The position numbers were made by a program, and so were the translations under genes. Below the pieces are notes generated by a model, which had not been told where the DNA came from, did not search any database, and saw nothing but the letters and a program-made list of their open reading frames with translations. From Maea johnstoni (taxonomy: Eukaryota; Annelida; Polychaeta; Spionida; Magelonidae), in NCBI GenBank assembly GCA_963942565.1, contig OZ012688.1, positions 26,731,885 to 26,795,884 on the forward strand: a stretch of DNA of 64,000 nt, read 5' to 3'. Below are positions 20,139 to 34,290 of the stretch, one piece after another. How positions within the stretch are numbered: the stretch's first letter is position 1; the number at the start of each line of letters is the position of its first letter.

Positions 20139-22604
20139 GTACGTGTCACTTACTGTACTGTAGAAGTTTAGAAATGAAAACGCATAAAACAATGAGGAGA
20201 TCAAGTTCAAGCAGCCATGTCAAGTGTAAACGTTCAGCCTTTTTACATTTAACAAAAATGCGCTTCAGTAGTTTTCTACTTTTTCTGCTTATTCTAAGTT
20301 CCAATATAGCAATGTACAAACTAGCCTTTAGTTGTGTACAGTGTGTTACCCTGGGAAAGGGTGCAAGGGAGTTTTTACTATTAGATATATTTACCCGATT
20401 GCTGTTTCCAGGGATTAAGGGTATTGAATGAAGGGGAATAATCACAGAAAGTGTGCTCAATAAATGTTTTGAGTTGTTGATCACCTTTGTCCCTAAGGGA
20501 GTTTTCTTCATGTGGAAAGATACTTTTTATTGACTTTGTGCAGTTTTGCCTTTTGTGCCTTCATACATTCATCAATGGTTAAAAGGTTGAATGAAGGAAA
20601 CTTTGTTCTTGCAATCCCAATTTTCCCTTGAAGACCTAAAAGAATCCGATAGAAAAGGGTTTGGTTAGGGTGTTACAAATATCAAACATATTCTTGTCAT
20701 CAAGGATGCAATTCCACACGTGTCATGTTATTTCCAACACAATCAACACCAGATCTGAGTTAGATCGAATATCGATATATTGATGTTTCAATTCACCCTT
20801 TACATCTCTTATCAGAGTACTGCATCATTCCATCCGACAGTAGAGTATCTCCAAGTACTTGTAGTTCGCAGCTGTGAGATCACCACCAAAATTAGAATGA
20901 TAGTGGTCACTGAAGCATGGGTGCTTTGTGAGATCGATCGCACTATGCTTTTACAAATATCCTTCTTGTTTTTGGTCTTATTAGGCTTAGGGTTAGGTTG
21001 TTGTAATACCACCTCAAAACACGTCCAAATAAAAAGTTGCTTTATAATGGGAAAGATAGGAAACGATCTCATAAATCAGAATTGAAGAGTTGTGTGCAGA
21101 TGCTCACCGAAATGGAAAGATTACTAGTACATCATAACATTGTTAAAGTAAGGTCATGCAAAAACTCTGTAAATATAAAAAGTTCCTTAATCCCTATGTG
21201 AAGCTGAGTGTAGGGTATGCTGCTTTGTAAGGTATGTTGCTTTGTACCATTTTATCGACTTAACTCGGTTTCCTGACATGCCTCGTTACATCGGGTGAAC
21301 ATTGATAAGGTCAGATTACCACTATTGTTCGTGTTAACTGCATTATAATCTGATACATTTACCAGTCCCCCCCGATCATATATAAGTGTTTTTGCACTTA
21401 TAATTGATATTGATTATATAATACGTTTCCTTTTAACTCAACGTTTTTTATCGCCCGCTTCGCACTAGGAGAACGCTATATTTATCATTTGATTTATCAT
21501 TTAGTTAATATTAATATTTTAGCAAAATGCAAACGGATTTTTTTAAATATATCAAGGTTGAGAATTGATGTTCATACCTTCACGGAAACAAGCATTGGTT
21601 ACACTCTACACTGACCTAGCAGGGATGTACTGTATGTTATATATATCATTCTAGCAAGATAATAAAAGAAAACTACCACACTAGCCTGTTTTTATAATGC
21701 TTTTGGACAATCTGAATAATGGGTGCATCATGAATTGAACAAGTGTAGTTATTCACCCATGCAACTTTCCAAACGATAGGTTCCATTTGTCGTACCAAAA
21801 CTACTAGTACACTGAATAATAGTACAGTGCTAACAGCCCCAACAAACCCCAGGGTAGTTTATAATTATCCTTGTGCAACCCCCACCAGCTACATGCTCAG
21901 GATAATCTTAAATTCATACTCTCAAATCTTTTATTTACCTTTTTTGTACAAACATGATACAAGTAAACCTTTCAAAGACAAGGATAATACGTTCTTAATG
22001 GCATGGTATTTGTATTACCAATCCCTCCCGAAAATTCGATATCAGAAAAAAGACACGCACCATTCTACGTCGAGGTCTAATCAACCATTGTTGTTTTCCA
22101 AAACGTGTTCCTTTAGCTCCCTAATTGCTTCCCATAGGAACCTTAGGTAATACGTTTTGGTCATTAGCGATCCCCCTGCAATTTGATTTAAACCCAAAAT
22201 AAGGCATCGACTACTAGTATTTGGTATCCTGTTCAATCCATGATACACCTATGATTCATAAGACTAATGAATAACCTGTCTCTGAACATTTGGAAAAAAA
22301 AGATCTGCCCCCGAAAAATTAAATTATACATTGTCTGCCTTGGATTCTCATTTTAAGTGCATGGAAAGGGCTGAAAATGCATTCCAGAGTGGCTAGACCC
22401 CAAGAGCCTCTGGAGACATTGAGCGGCCTCCAGACCCCCAGCTGCTAAGACCTCTACACTCCCTTATCATGCCACCTTAAGTCATTCTGCTCGGGTAAAA
22501 AAGACACACACTTTCAAATTTCTGTCTGCTAAGTCCCGGTTTGAAGTAGTCTGTTTTAAAGTTTTGTTTTTGTTATTTTCGTCAAATGGTGATCATTCGT
22601 AAAT
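20139..22604 (+). other. Intron-like sequence after first exon A
   Basis: Non-coding, duplicated almost unchanged in copy B (36,154-38,620). The segment from about 21,960 to 22,600 is of the A/B structural type. Copies A' and C have unrelated sequence at that place (25,280-27,690 and 50,830-53,090). Confidence 0.5.
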
Positions 22605-24246
22605 ACAAACAGTGAGCTCACGTCTATCTCCAAGTGAATTAATTAGTGTAGTGTATATTGCTCGGTATTCATGATATTGACTTCGCTCAGTTTTGCCCGT
22701 CGTACCGTGTAACATTCAGTAAACACTGATAAGGTCAAACATGGCAATACTGTTCTTGTTATCTGCATGAAAGAGAAAGAATTTTTGTCTCACAATATTG
22801 ACTTTACCTTCATGTGATAAAGCCTTGGTGCTCCAATTCATCGATGATGACATTTCTTACCTTAATTTGAAACAAGAATTTACTTGTTTTTGAATAATTG
22901 TTCTTAGTGATAGGTTTTTTTTTCCAACTGTATCTTATCAAATTCTTTTGATAGTCAACAACAAATCTAAGATCGAACACTTTTAATGAAATGGGATATT
23001 TTCAATTCTTCAATAATCCATTTACTAATACCTTGGGAATTCCAAGCATACAATTTATTGACCGCGACCCCTTAGCTGATTATAAGAAGTTATCTACCCT
23101 CATATTGAAGATGTGTTTACTCTTGGGGTTTATTTAAGTTTGGCACCTGGCAGATAACCTGTGTGAGGATGGCAATTTTGCTATGTGGGGTTGGTCTAGA
23201 CACTTGCAATCCACTTGATAACATTATTTTTGTCATCATGAAGCCTTCATTGTTATTGGCAAGATTTTATCAGTCCCCTTTAGCATTTAAACCAAGAATG
23301 ATTCTACAATTGCTAAATGAAATATAATCCCACTTCCCTCAGTAAGATTAATCCTAACATACTTAGACCTAAACGATTTCTTTTCAAATTATAATTTACC
23401 TCGTGTGTAGGCATGTAAACCCTCAAGTGTTGGTTTACACACACCAATAATGACAATATATGGATTTGGTTTACCTGTCATGTGGAACTGATACCCCATG
23501 GACAAACAATGTTTAGTAAGTGAATTTACTGCTAATCTAAACATCACTGTCGTCAAGTCCGCTCAGCACACAGTACGAAAGGTCATAGCAACGCACAACA
23601 CTTTTTCTGCTTATTCTAAGTTCCATTATATCAATTTACAAACTAGCCTTCAGTTGTTTACAGTATGTTACCCTAAGACAGGGTGCAAGGGTGTTTTTAC
23701 TATAACCATTATTATTAGATATATTTACCCGAATGCTGTTTCTAGGAATTAAGGGTATTGAATGAAGGGGAATAATAACAGAATGTGTGCTCAATAAATG
23801 TTTTGAGTTGTTGATCACCTTTGTCCCTAAGCGAGTTTTCTTCATGTTGAAAAATACTTTTTATTGACTTTATGCAGTTTGGCCTTTTGTGTCTTCATAA
23901 CTTTATCAATGGTTAAAAGGTTGAATGAAGGAAACTTTGTTCTTGCAATCCCCATTTTCCCTTGAAGACCTAAAATAATCATATAGAAAAGGGTTTGGGT
24001 AGGGCGTTGCAAATATCAAACATATGAGTTTGATTCGCTTGATTGTCCCAATTCACCTTTTCCATCTCCTATCAGAGTACTGTATCATTCCATCCTACAG
24101 TAGAGGATGTATATCTCCAAGTACTTGTAGTTCTGAGTTGTGAGTTCACCAGCAAAACTAAAATGATAGTGGTCACTCGAGCATGGGTGCTTTGTGAGAT
24201 CTATCTCACTATGCTGTTACAAATATCTTTTTTGTATTTGGTATGA

Positions 24247-24263
24247 TTAGGGTTAGGGTTAGG
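24247..24263. repeat. Short (TTAGGG) run
   Basis: Two and a half tandem telomere-type hexamers. The equivalent positions in other copies (20,990, 37,010, 48,050) have shorter versions such as TTAGGGTTAGG, so this is local slippage. Confidence 0.7.
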
Positions 24264-27200
24264 TTCCAGTAATACCAGCTGAAAACACGTCCAAATAGAA
24301 ACGTTGCTTAACAATGGGAAAGATAGGGAACGATCTCATAAATCAGAATTACAGAGTTGTGTGCAGATGCTCACCGAAATGGAAAGGTTACTAGTACATC
24401 ATAAATTGTTAAAGTAAGGTCGTGCTTGACAGGCAAGTAGATAAACAAAAACCTTTTAGATATAAGAAGATCCTTAATCCCTATGTGATTCTGAGTGTAG
24501 GTTATGCTGCCTTGTAAGGTATGTTGCTTTGTACCATTATATCAACTTAACTCGGTTTCCTGTCATGCCTCGTTACATTGGGTGAACATTGATAAGGTCA
24601 GATTTACCACTATTCTTCTTGTAAACTGCATTTTTATATGGTACATTTAACAGCCCCCCCCCCCCCGATCATATATGTGTTTTTCAACTTTAAATTGATA
24701 TTTATTATATAATACGTTTTGCGATTTGAGGTTTCCCACGAGTAGCCAAGGAATATTTCCTTTAATTCAACGTTTTTTATCCCCCGCTTCGCACTAAGAG
24801 AACGCTAAATTTATCAATTGATTTAACATTTAGCTTATATTAATATTTTAGCAAAATGCAAACGGATGTTTTAAAATTCCAAGGTTGAGAATCAATGTTC
24901 GTACCTTCACGGTAAACAAACATTGGTTATACTTTACACACCTAGCAGGGATGTGCTGCGTGTTATAAATAGCATTCTTACAATATTATAAAAGAAAACT
25001 ACCTCACTAGCATATTTTTATAATGATTTTAGACAATTTGAACAATGGGTGGATCATGAATTGAACAAATGTATTTATTCACCCGTACAACCTTCCAAAA
25101 GATAGGTTCCAGGTGCCGTACCAGAACTACTAGTACACTGAATAATGAGGCTGCTAACAGTCCCAAAAAAACAGGGTAGTTTATAAATATCCTTGTGCCA
25201 CCCTCACCAGCTCCATGCTCTGAATAATCTTGAATTCGTAAAATGATTTTTTTCATTTAATTTTTTGAGCAAACATGATGCAATTGAAACTTTCTAAGAC
25301 AGTCAGGATTTTATCCATACAACTCGGATGTGAATATGGATCCATAGGTTATGAATTTTCTTTAGCAATATTATCGAAATAGAGTCTCCCTATAATGAAA
25401 GACCTAACACATTTTTGTTTGTTGGGGATTAACATTATTTTCAAGTTCACCAGCTTAGGTCTCGCTGGGATAAGAGAAACGATAAATACTCACATGGTTG
25501 GTCATAAAGATCTTGATGATAATTGGCATTTTATGTGTAGTTGACTCTCAATTCACTAGCTCCATCTGAATTTTAATAACAGCTCTGCCAATCACATTTA
25601 TTTTGGTTGCTTACGTACATGCATTTGATTTGTTTAAAAATGCAAACTAATACCAATTTCCATTATTGTAACTCGACATCAAATACAATGCAGCTGATTT
25701 AAAATGCTTCTCCAGAGATGAAGGGTGGTATCAGGCAAATGAACTAAAATTGAATATCATTCCGGAAGACCTTGTGGTTGACATCATGCAGTTGTAATAT
25801 AGGTTCCCAAGCATGTAAGGTGACAAGTGGTAACAGACTGGCAAGGGCAGAGTTTGTGGCGTGGTTGTCTTTGTCGTAGAAATTAAATGTCAGCATTGTA
25901 CACAATATATGTTTCTGAATATAATGAATGAATCATGACAAAGCAATGTCCTATTCAAAAACATATTCTGGCCAACATTACCAGCCAATTAGGGTAGAAA
26001 AAACATAATTGTTTTGTTTGTTGAAGAGAGATATGAAAAACTGCCAACACTGATTTTACTTGTATAGGGTAAGGCCATTGTGATTTTACTAGCATTTGGT
26101 AAGGCCATGGTCCTACAAAGTGTTAAGGTTCACATTTAAAACCTACCTTCTGAAATAGCAATAGACCATTCTTCACTAAGAGGGTAGGTACAGCAGAGTT
26201 GGTACAAACAGAGACCAGCTGGTGGCTGCCAGCCCATTACTCTGCATGTATTCTATAGCAGCCTAGATCATCTACACCCATCAAAATGTACATATCTCCA
26301 AGTATACTCAATAGAATGAATTGCAAATTTAACAGAATGTATGTCATATAAAGAAATCACCAACTTTGAGTCATCTAAGTGGTGAAGAAACTTATTTTAC
26401 CAGGTTTAACTAAGCCTTTTCCCTAAGTGCTCATAGGGTACCTAGGTGTAGTAGTCTGACACAATGATCACTTCTTAAATGAAGTGTCTGATTAGTGCTA
26501 CTTAGTCCTGGATAGTCACTGGTATGACAAGGAATAAATATCTATAGTGAGTAATGTGTTCACTGGTGTTTCACTTATTATAGGATAGAGCACAACCAAT
26601 TTGTTAAGGGCTTTTTCCTGTCAGTGTTACACAATAAATTTAAGACACAACCTTTAGGAGACAAGACAGAGGTGATTACTAGCAAACCTTAGATATAAGG
26701 TAACAAACCCTGTTCATGGTATGCTGACTGGTTCATCTGATTTAAGTCTGCAGGTTCTGGCTATACTGGACACCTTTTTTTAAATAATGTAGTTCCTTAA
26801 TGATCAAAGATGAGTCAGTGGTACCCTTCCCATTTGCCCAATACTACAATGGAAGGATCCTGTAAGATATATTGTTCTTTTCAGGCTAGAATCTTTCCTA
26901 ACATCAGTGAGAATGGAAAAATCAATATGTTTAAGATGATATGTTTTGATCTAGCTTGAGATGTTTTATATACAACATGTATTCCATGAAGGACGGTTAT
27001 AATGTACCATTAGAGATAATCACAAGTTAAATCTTAACCTGCTAAAGCAAACCAATATTACTGTATAAGGTTTTTTATGGGAAGCAAACTGTTATTTGAA
27101 CATCGATCTCCCCTGAAATCCCTGCTCAACTCAATCTGTACATTTTTAGCTGAAAAACTTTAAAAAATAATAATAACTTAGAATTATTGAAATGAATAGT

Positions 27201-28798
27201 GAAATACTTTTGAACATAAATATATGTACTTATTAATTTTCTTTACATTAAACTATTCATGTTGTCTTGCACACAGCTAAATCTGTTTCAAGCAATCTTC
27301 CATTTTGGTCTTGGATATAGGAAATGGATGGAACTTCCAATCATGTGTGGTTTTTAATGATACCGGCTGTCATGATACCCTCCACCCATGTGTATCTTTT
27401 AACCACCATCTCAGAAAATTATTCTGTCAATATAGATCATTAATTGTCTTCCGAAAATGCTTAAAACTAGCCTGAAGATGAGGGAAATCCTCAGATATTG
27501 CTGCCTCTAGTAGTATAGAAATATTTCTGACCATGTGTCTGAGGCCTTAACTTGTACGAACCAGACCACCTGGGGGCTTATGAGGGCAGCTTATATTCAC
27601 GCATTATTAGATTTAATTTGGTGATATGTAATGGCTATTCCAAAAGTGTCGTGTGTTATTCCCTTAAAAATCAACTCCAATTCTGGGATTGATGGAAGAT
27701 GTTCAATCTGCATTGGTAAATACAAACAGAGTACTGAGTTCACGTCTATCTCCACGCGAATATGATTGTAGTGTCAGTTGCTCTGTATCCATGATATTGA
27801 CTTAGCTCAGTTTTGGCCGTCGTACCGTGTTACATTCAGTAAACACGGGTAAGGTCGGAATTAGTAATACTGTTCTTGTTATCTGCATGAAAGAGAGAGT
27901 TTTTTATATTTATTTTAATACCACGTGTTAAAGCCTTGGTGTTCAATTCATCCATGATGACATTCCTGACCTTAATTTGAAACAATAACTTACTTATAAT
28001 TGAATTATTGTTTATAATGATAGGTAAAGTTTTTCCAATTGTATCTTACCTTATTCCTTTGAAAGTCAACAACACATCTAAGATCGAACAAATTTAAATG
28101 AAATGGGATATTTACAATTCATCAATAATCCATTTACTAACACCTTGGGAATTTCAAGCATACTGCGTGTACATATTGGACCGTGGCCCCCTTAGCTGAT
28201 TATGAGAAGTTGTCTTCCCTCATATTGAAGATGTGTTTACTCTTGGGGTTTGTTTAAGTATAGCACCTGGCCGATAACCCATGTGAGGGTGACGATTTTG
28301 CTCTGTTGTGTTGGTCTAGACACTTGCAATCCACTTGAAAATACGATTTTTGTTATCCTGTAGCCTTCATTGTTCATGGCAAGGTTTTAACATGACTATT
28401 TCCTGGATTTATAAAGGGATAGGTGAGATCTAGACTTAATGAGAGTTTTGGGCCTGGCCAAAGTCCCCTTTAACATTTAAACCAAGAATAATTCTACAAT
28501 TTCTGAATGAAATAAATCCCACTTCCATCAGTATGATTAATCCTACCACACGTAGTTGTTTCTCAAAACACAAGAGACATAAAAATTCTTTTCAAATTAT
28601 AATTTACCTCGTGTGTAGGCATGTTAACCCTCAAGTGTTGGTTTACACACACCAATAATGACAATATGTAGATGTGATTTATCTGCCATGTGGAACTGAT
28701 ACCCCATGGGCAAACAATGTTTAGTATGTGATTTTACTGCCAATCTAAACATCACTGACGTCAAGTCTGCTCAGCACACACTACAAATGTCATAGCAA

Positions 28799-30310
28799 CG
28801 GCGCCCATTCCACTTATAATGTTCAAAAGCGCTTTATAAAGAAACATTAGTGGACTGATGTTTATGGTCCACATACTCAAATAAACTCCCTCTCCGAAAG
28901 CAGTTTTGTAGCAGTGTCTTGAAGTTTTACACACTATCAGCAGCATTGATATTGTCGGGTAACTCGTTCCAAAGAAGTCGTGCAATAGCACAGAAGGCTC
29001 TGTCACCAAACCTTTTCAGATTAATGTGTGGTATCGGTAACAGGTTCTTAGTGTTTGATCTTAGAGTCCCTTTATTGGCTTATTTGACTAACAATTCCGT
29101 CATGTATAGAGGGGCACATCCTTGCATGCATTTGAAATTCAAAAGCAGACTTTCGAACTCAATCTTTTGCTGATGGGCAGCCAGTGAAGATCTTTTAAAA
29201 ATGGTGTAAAGTCATTATACTTTTTGGAGCCACTAACGACTCTGGCGGTATTGTTTTAGACTTTCCGAAGCCAGCATCGTACCTCATCAGTAATTCCACA
29301 GATAAGTCCCCTCCAGCAGTCAATGCGTGATGTCACCAGTTAGACAACGGCACTTTTGGTTGTATCAGTATTGAGGGAATTTTCGTAGTTTTCCAATGTT
29401 TCTAAGGTGGTAATTTGCAGACTTTTGATACATGTGCTGAACATATTCATATTTGAATCAAAAACAATACCTAAGTTACCCACTGGTTCATTAAGAATAT
29501 TGGTACTATTGGAATGTAATGAATTAGATTGCATGTCATTGTCCGGCGAAAAAATTTCAACCCTTCGATTTCAGACTTTGTTACGTTCTGGGAGCACGTG
29601 CATGTCCTTGGATGTTTCCGTCGTGGCACGCGCCGTTCTCGTGACATGTTATCCAATCAATAAGCCGTTGTCAATACAAACAAACAAACAATCAGCGTTC
29701 ATGTACAATTTCATCGCTCAGCTCTCCGAGGCCGTATCTCTCGTCTCGCGTTTATCTCGCTTTCCCACCCGCCCTGCCCTTGGTAGCGCAATTATCATCT
29801 TTGTTGTTTGATCCTGATTAAATAACAAATTCATGTTAAATTACGTTTAGACACGTTAACTCAGGCGGCAGTAGTATTTTGTAGTAGATTCATGAGTAAG
29901 ATACATTGTTGCCTTTCTTTCATGCTCCTTAGCATGTATTGTATATATGTGCGCAGTTGGTCGTCGCCGGAGTCAGAGCTTAGCCATTCATGAAACATAA
30001 CTTACTGGTATTAATTAGTTACTGAGCTCTGGCTTCGTATGAATGAATGAATGAATGATTGCTTAAAGGCACATCGGCACACAGCTTCGTCGAGTACCTC
30101 TTGCTATTTATGGATTGTAGATAAGTACGTTAATAAAAGTTTGAACAGGCTTTCTGCCTCGAGTTTTTCCTTTGACAATGACACCATTTACTGTGATACT
30201 AGAAATCTTTGGGGTACCCATTATCAGAACCTTGACGAGGGAAGGACAAGAAGAAGGTTAATGTCATGTGTATGTAGGAATGTGTGGGCCTGGATAATGG
30301 CGAGTTAGTT
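28799..30310 (-). mobile_element. LINE (CR1/L2-like), 5'-truncated and decayed, in copy A'
   Basis: On the minus strand, fragments of a reverse transcriptase C-terminal half can be read: PVGNLGIVFDSN-M, then a region matching the SRxDYC...LPKYLLxRLQ motif. These are followed by the end-of-ORF2 pattern of LINEs (APLLWNELP-IRAADSV-FK) in the order expected. The 3' end abuts TCATAGCAACG without its tail. It is interrupted by a foreign segment at about 29,512-30,178 and has many disruptions. It was probably inserted before the copies duplicated, because copies B and C carry the same LINE at the same place. Confidence 0.65.
29512..30178 (-). mobile_element. Insertion inside the LINE of copy A'
   Basis: Copy C reads straight through from TTGGTACTATT to ACACCATTTACTG at 58,139-58,155, so these ~667 bases are an insertion. 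The sequence is GC-richer than its surroundings at 29,550-29,810. It contains an (ATTC/GAAT)n tail at 30,041-30,058 next to AAGGCACAT. On the minus strand this resembles the GCCTTTAAGCATCCATTC tail at 44,050, suggesting at least one small retroposon. No coding region was recognised. Confidence 0.4.
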
Positions 30311-32755
30311 TTCCATAGACAGTTTTGAGAGTATGGAAGATCTTAGTAGCATTTGATTATCTTTATATTAGTTATGTCACTCTAGTGCCCATTATTATAG
30401 ATATAGAACCCCGCAAAGGGTACACCTTAAGGTGTACAATAGAAGTTGGCACAAATAAAAAAGAGGACTCATACTTTCAAATTTCTAGCTGCTAAGTCCC
30501 TGGTTGATTTAGTAAAACGTTGATCACTCCTGAAATCTCCCTAATAAGCTGCACGTTAAGATAAAATATATATATATTGAAGACTCCTATTGACCATACC
30601 TTGGTGAGAATTGTAATTACAAAAAACAATTTACAATATACAAAAAGACAAATATGACTAGAGTACTGAAAAAAGGACGAATGAGACGGGATTTCAGTTA
30701 AAGAATATCCACTTCTGGAAAATGTATCTGAAAGGAAGTCCAATATAAGAACATACTATTTTTAAAATGTTATCACCTTTGGACTTTTTAAAGAAATCTA
30801 TCCCAAAAAAATGTAAAAAAGATGTCTCTGAAAATTTCTCTTTAACAGTGTACATCGCTACTTCAAAACTGCTGCAATCCAAGGAAATAATCACATTTAC
30901 GACCATTTCAAGTAAAACAACTCTAAATGTATCCAAACTGATAACAATGTAAGATGAGCAAATGATGACTTAAGGTTGCCCATATTTAAAATAAAGGAAA
31001 CGTGTTTCCAGGTGAAGTATAATTCAAATAAGATGTTCCTATCCAGGAAATATAAATTATATTGATTATTGAAATAGCATTTTTATCCATCATGGTTACT
31101 GCCATGCGGAATACTGCCCCGATCTTCGATATCAACTGCAGCAGCACAGAACAATAAGGAAAGCACTCAAAACGTCTACTTTCACGTCATATATTTAGCA
31201 CAAAATTTGGCCCACAACATACTCTGCACAGGTTTGTATCCATACCACTCTGAATTGGTCTGGATTCACAGTACTGATGTTGCTTTCAAGTTCAGTAGCT
31301 TAGGTCTCACTGGGATAAGATACAAAGCACATGGTTGATCATGACGATCTTGATGATAACTTATCTTTTTATGTGTACTTGACTCTCAATTCATTTTACT
31401 AAACGCCTCGGGTTCTACTAAACACATTCATTGTAATTGCTTACATGCATTTAAACACCTTTGCTTAAATAATGCAAAGCTGAGACCAATGCAAATCATT
31501 AAAACTGGAAATGAAATACAATGCAGCTGACGAAAAATGCATCATCAGAAATGAAGGTATAGGAGTTGTATCAGAAAAATGAACTAAAATTGATTACCAT
31601 TCCGGAAGACCTTGTTATTGACACCACACAGTTGTGATATGCCAAGGATGTAAGGTAACACGTTACTAGTATTACAATCTGTCAAGAGCGGTCCATGTGT
31701 TGTTGTTGTTTTTGTTGTAAAAACCGAACATCAGCATTGTACTCAATATGTTTCTACATGTGTAAGTATAATGAATTAATCATGGCAAATCAATATCCTA
31801 TTCAAATACATATACTGGCCAACAGTACCAGCCAATTAGGGCAGCAAATACATAATTGTTTTGTTTGTAGAAGAAAAAAAGAGATATGATAAACTTCCAA
31901 CCTTAATATTACAAGTGTGTGGTAAAGCCATTGGTGGAAGATGTTTCAATCATCACTCCTATATACCAACAGAGTACTGAGCTCACATCGTATGTGAATA
32001 TGGGTGTAGTGTAGGTTGCTCTGTATCCATGATATTGATCAAGCTAGGTTTTTCCTGTCATGCCTTTTCATATTCAGCAAACAATGGTAAGGTCAGGAGT
32101 AGAAGTACTGTTCTTGTTATCAGCATGAGAGGGAGAGAGATTATCTACTCACTATATTGATTTTACTAGTATGTGGTAAAACTAGCCTTGGTCTTTCAAT
32201 TTGTTGATGATGACAGAGATCAAAATCAAATTTGAATGAATTTGGATATTTTCAATTCATCCGTAATCCATCGGCTAGCACCTTGGGAATTTCAAGCATT
32301 TGATTTATTGAACCTTGAACCATTAGCTGATTATATGAAGTTGTCTGCCCTCCTGTTGAAGATGCACTTGCCCTTTGTGTTTGTTTAAATTTGGGACCTG
32401 GCAGACATTCTGGGTGGCTGGAGACAATATTGATACGTGGGGTTGGTCTAGACACTTGCAATCTTTCCTTTTTGTTTTATCCTGTAGCCTTCATTGTTCT
32501 TGGCAAGATTCTTATGACTATTCCCAGGGTAGGTGAGGTCTAGGCTTAATGAGAGAATTTGGACCTGTCCTAGCCAATGTTCCTTTAAGCATCTAAACCA
32601 AGAATGGTTTTACTATTGCTGAATGAATGTATCATACTGCCTGTTTAGTAAATACAATCCGACTTTCATCAATAAGATTATACCTGCCATATTTAGCCAC
32701 TTTTCAAAGGGCAAGAGACGTAAAAAAGATTTTTTGAACCATAATTTACCTATTA

Positions 32756-33140
32756 TGTATGCCAAGCCTTAAATTCTTGTTTTGATATTGAAACGTAGAG
32801 TACGCAATCTGGGAACTTCGCAGTGAGTTTGTCGGGGTTTGTAGTTAATGTATGCGTTCCAAATGAAAGCACCAGCTTCATTTCTTCTACCACAGGGTAA
32901 TGGGCATGACGTAACAAAGAGGTAAACGTTCGCGCAGTCGACAGCTTCAGTTCAACAGCCTTTCAAATGATTGGTTAAACTAACCTTTTCACCAAATAGA
33001 GCTACATTATTGAATATATACTTGCAATCAATTCATATAGCATAATGCACAGTGTGTGTTAATAGTCAATGGGATCACACCTTCTTACGCATGGATGAGC
33101 AATCTGGTGCCGCTTTCTCTCTTCCCTGGCGTTTCTATAT
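32756..33140 (+). repeat. Promoter-side fragment of a further copy
   Basis: ATGCCAAGCCTTAAATTCTT up to TTCCCTGGCGTTT matches copy C at 45,289-45,672 and more distantly copies A (19,075-19,450) and B. It stops before the first exon, so it is a scrap joined directly to the right part of A'. Confidence 0.75.
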
Positions 33141-33982
33141 TATAAGAGAGGAGGCCCAATCCTTTGCAACGCATGATCTTCTTTGCCGCGCCTGTTTGCC
33201 TAATTCTGAGTTGGCAGTTTGGTGGACGAGTGTATCTAGATGGTTCTCAACGTAAACTAATTTCAGAAAGATTAGCAAAAATATGCTTTTGATGCTGATT
33301 TCTCATCCTCACTTGAGGGCCGGGTTTGGTATGACCACCCGGCGATAGATGGTACTACCGATACCAAACCTCTGCTTCCACAGTGGGGTTGCACTGCATG
33401 GACTTTGTTGCTTGTACGGTTGCTGAAGTACGCACACAGTAGTAGAGTGGCCTGCCCGGATGTTCAAAAGAAACTCAAGGCATGTACCGAAAGGGTTTAG
33501 GCAGCATAGAGACATTGGACAATGCCTGCATGGGCGCTTAGAGCGTCTGAACACATCCCTTGGGGGTAATGCACAAACAAAGGTAGTGCGCTTAGACAGA
33601 GAGTATTGACACAACAGACAATTCAGCGAACTACGGTGGCACATGGATAACAATTTGAGCGTACGAAAAATCCTAATTTTCTGTAGTTCCAAAAAATATT
33701 TTCCAGACAGCCACCCAGTACATAAGTTACACACTGATGGAACTTAATGTCTAAATACATAGAAGTACCCCATGCCCATACCGCATTTTGGGCATGCATG
33801 GAGTGCGTACATGTATCTATTATGTAGTCAAAACAGTTTGCATCTATTGGAATATTTCTTCCTTCAACAATTATTGGAATAGTTTTTCCTTAACAATCTT
33901 AACATAGCAGCCCGATTTTTTTGATTTTTTTATATCTACATAAAAGTATCATTTGAAAACAATTTGTGGGTAGAATGAATAA
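33141..33982. other. Single-copy segment of unclear origin
   Basis: Not matched by any other part of the array. 33,300-33,740 is GC-richer than its surroundings and open over 141 codons on the minus strand. In one plus-strand frame there are short protein-like stretches (for example KILIFCSSKKYF). It may be a fragment of a mobile element, but I cannot assign it. Confidence 0.3.

Positions 33983-34290
<308 letters not shown>

Larger units (their letters stand above)
17690..23600 (+). repeat. Segmental duplication copy A
   Basis: The left part (17,690-18,500) aligns with 44,360-45,000 of copy C: poly-C tract, AATTCTGAATA blocks and ACCCTATTATTGCC. From 18,490 to about 23,390 it is almost identical to copy B at 34,495-39,400. 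The offset stays at 16,015 from the left end through the first exon and is 16,016 by 21,827. It contains the promoter, the signal-peptide exon and module X (22,605-23,595). It ends abruptly at about 23,600, where the sequence jumps to material that lies downstream of exon 1 in the other copies. Confidence 0.85.
23601..32755 (+). repeat. Segmental duplication copy A' (lacks promoter and first exon)
   Basis: Begins inside what is intron 1 of the other copies (TTTTTCTGCTTATTCTAAGT, equivalent to 20,280) and continues collinear with copy C: 23,601-28,798, a LINE at 28,799-30,310, then 30,310-32,755. There is no signal-peptide exon. It contains two X modules (27,690-28,798 and 31,940-32,755). It ends at about 32,755, where it jumps to a promoter-side segment. 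Confidence 0.75.

Noticed and set aside
20084-20431. 115-codon frame continuing past the signal peptide (also at 36,099)
   Set aside because: The good donor at 20,139 and the loss of the frame in copy C show that only the first 18 codons plus one base are exon.
24247-24263. Interstitial telomere
   Set aside because: Only two and a half hexamers, explained by slippage of a TTAGGGTTAGG stretch present in the other copies.
28919-29173. Plus-strand open frames over the LINE copies (also 57,489-57,827)
   Set aside because: They are antisense shadows of the minus-strand LINE reverse-transcriptase remnant.
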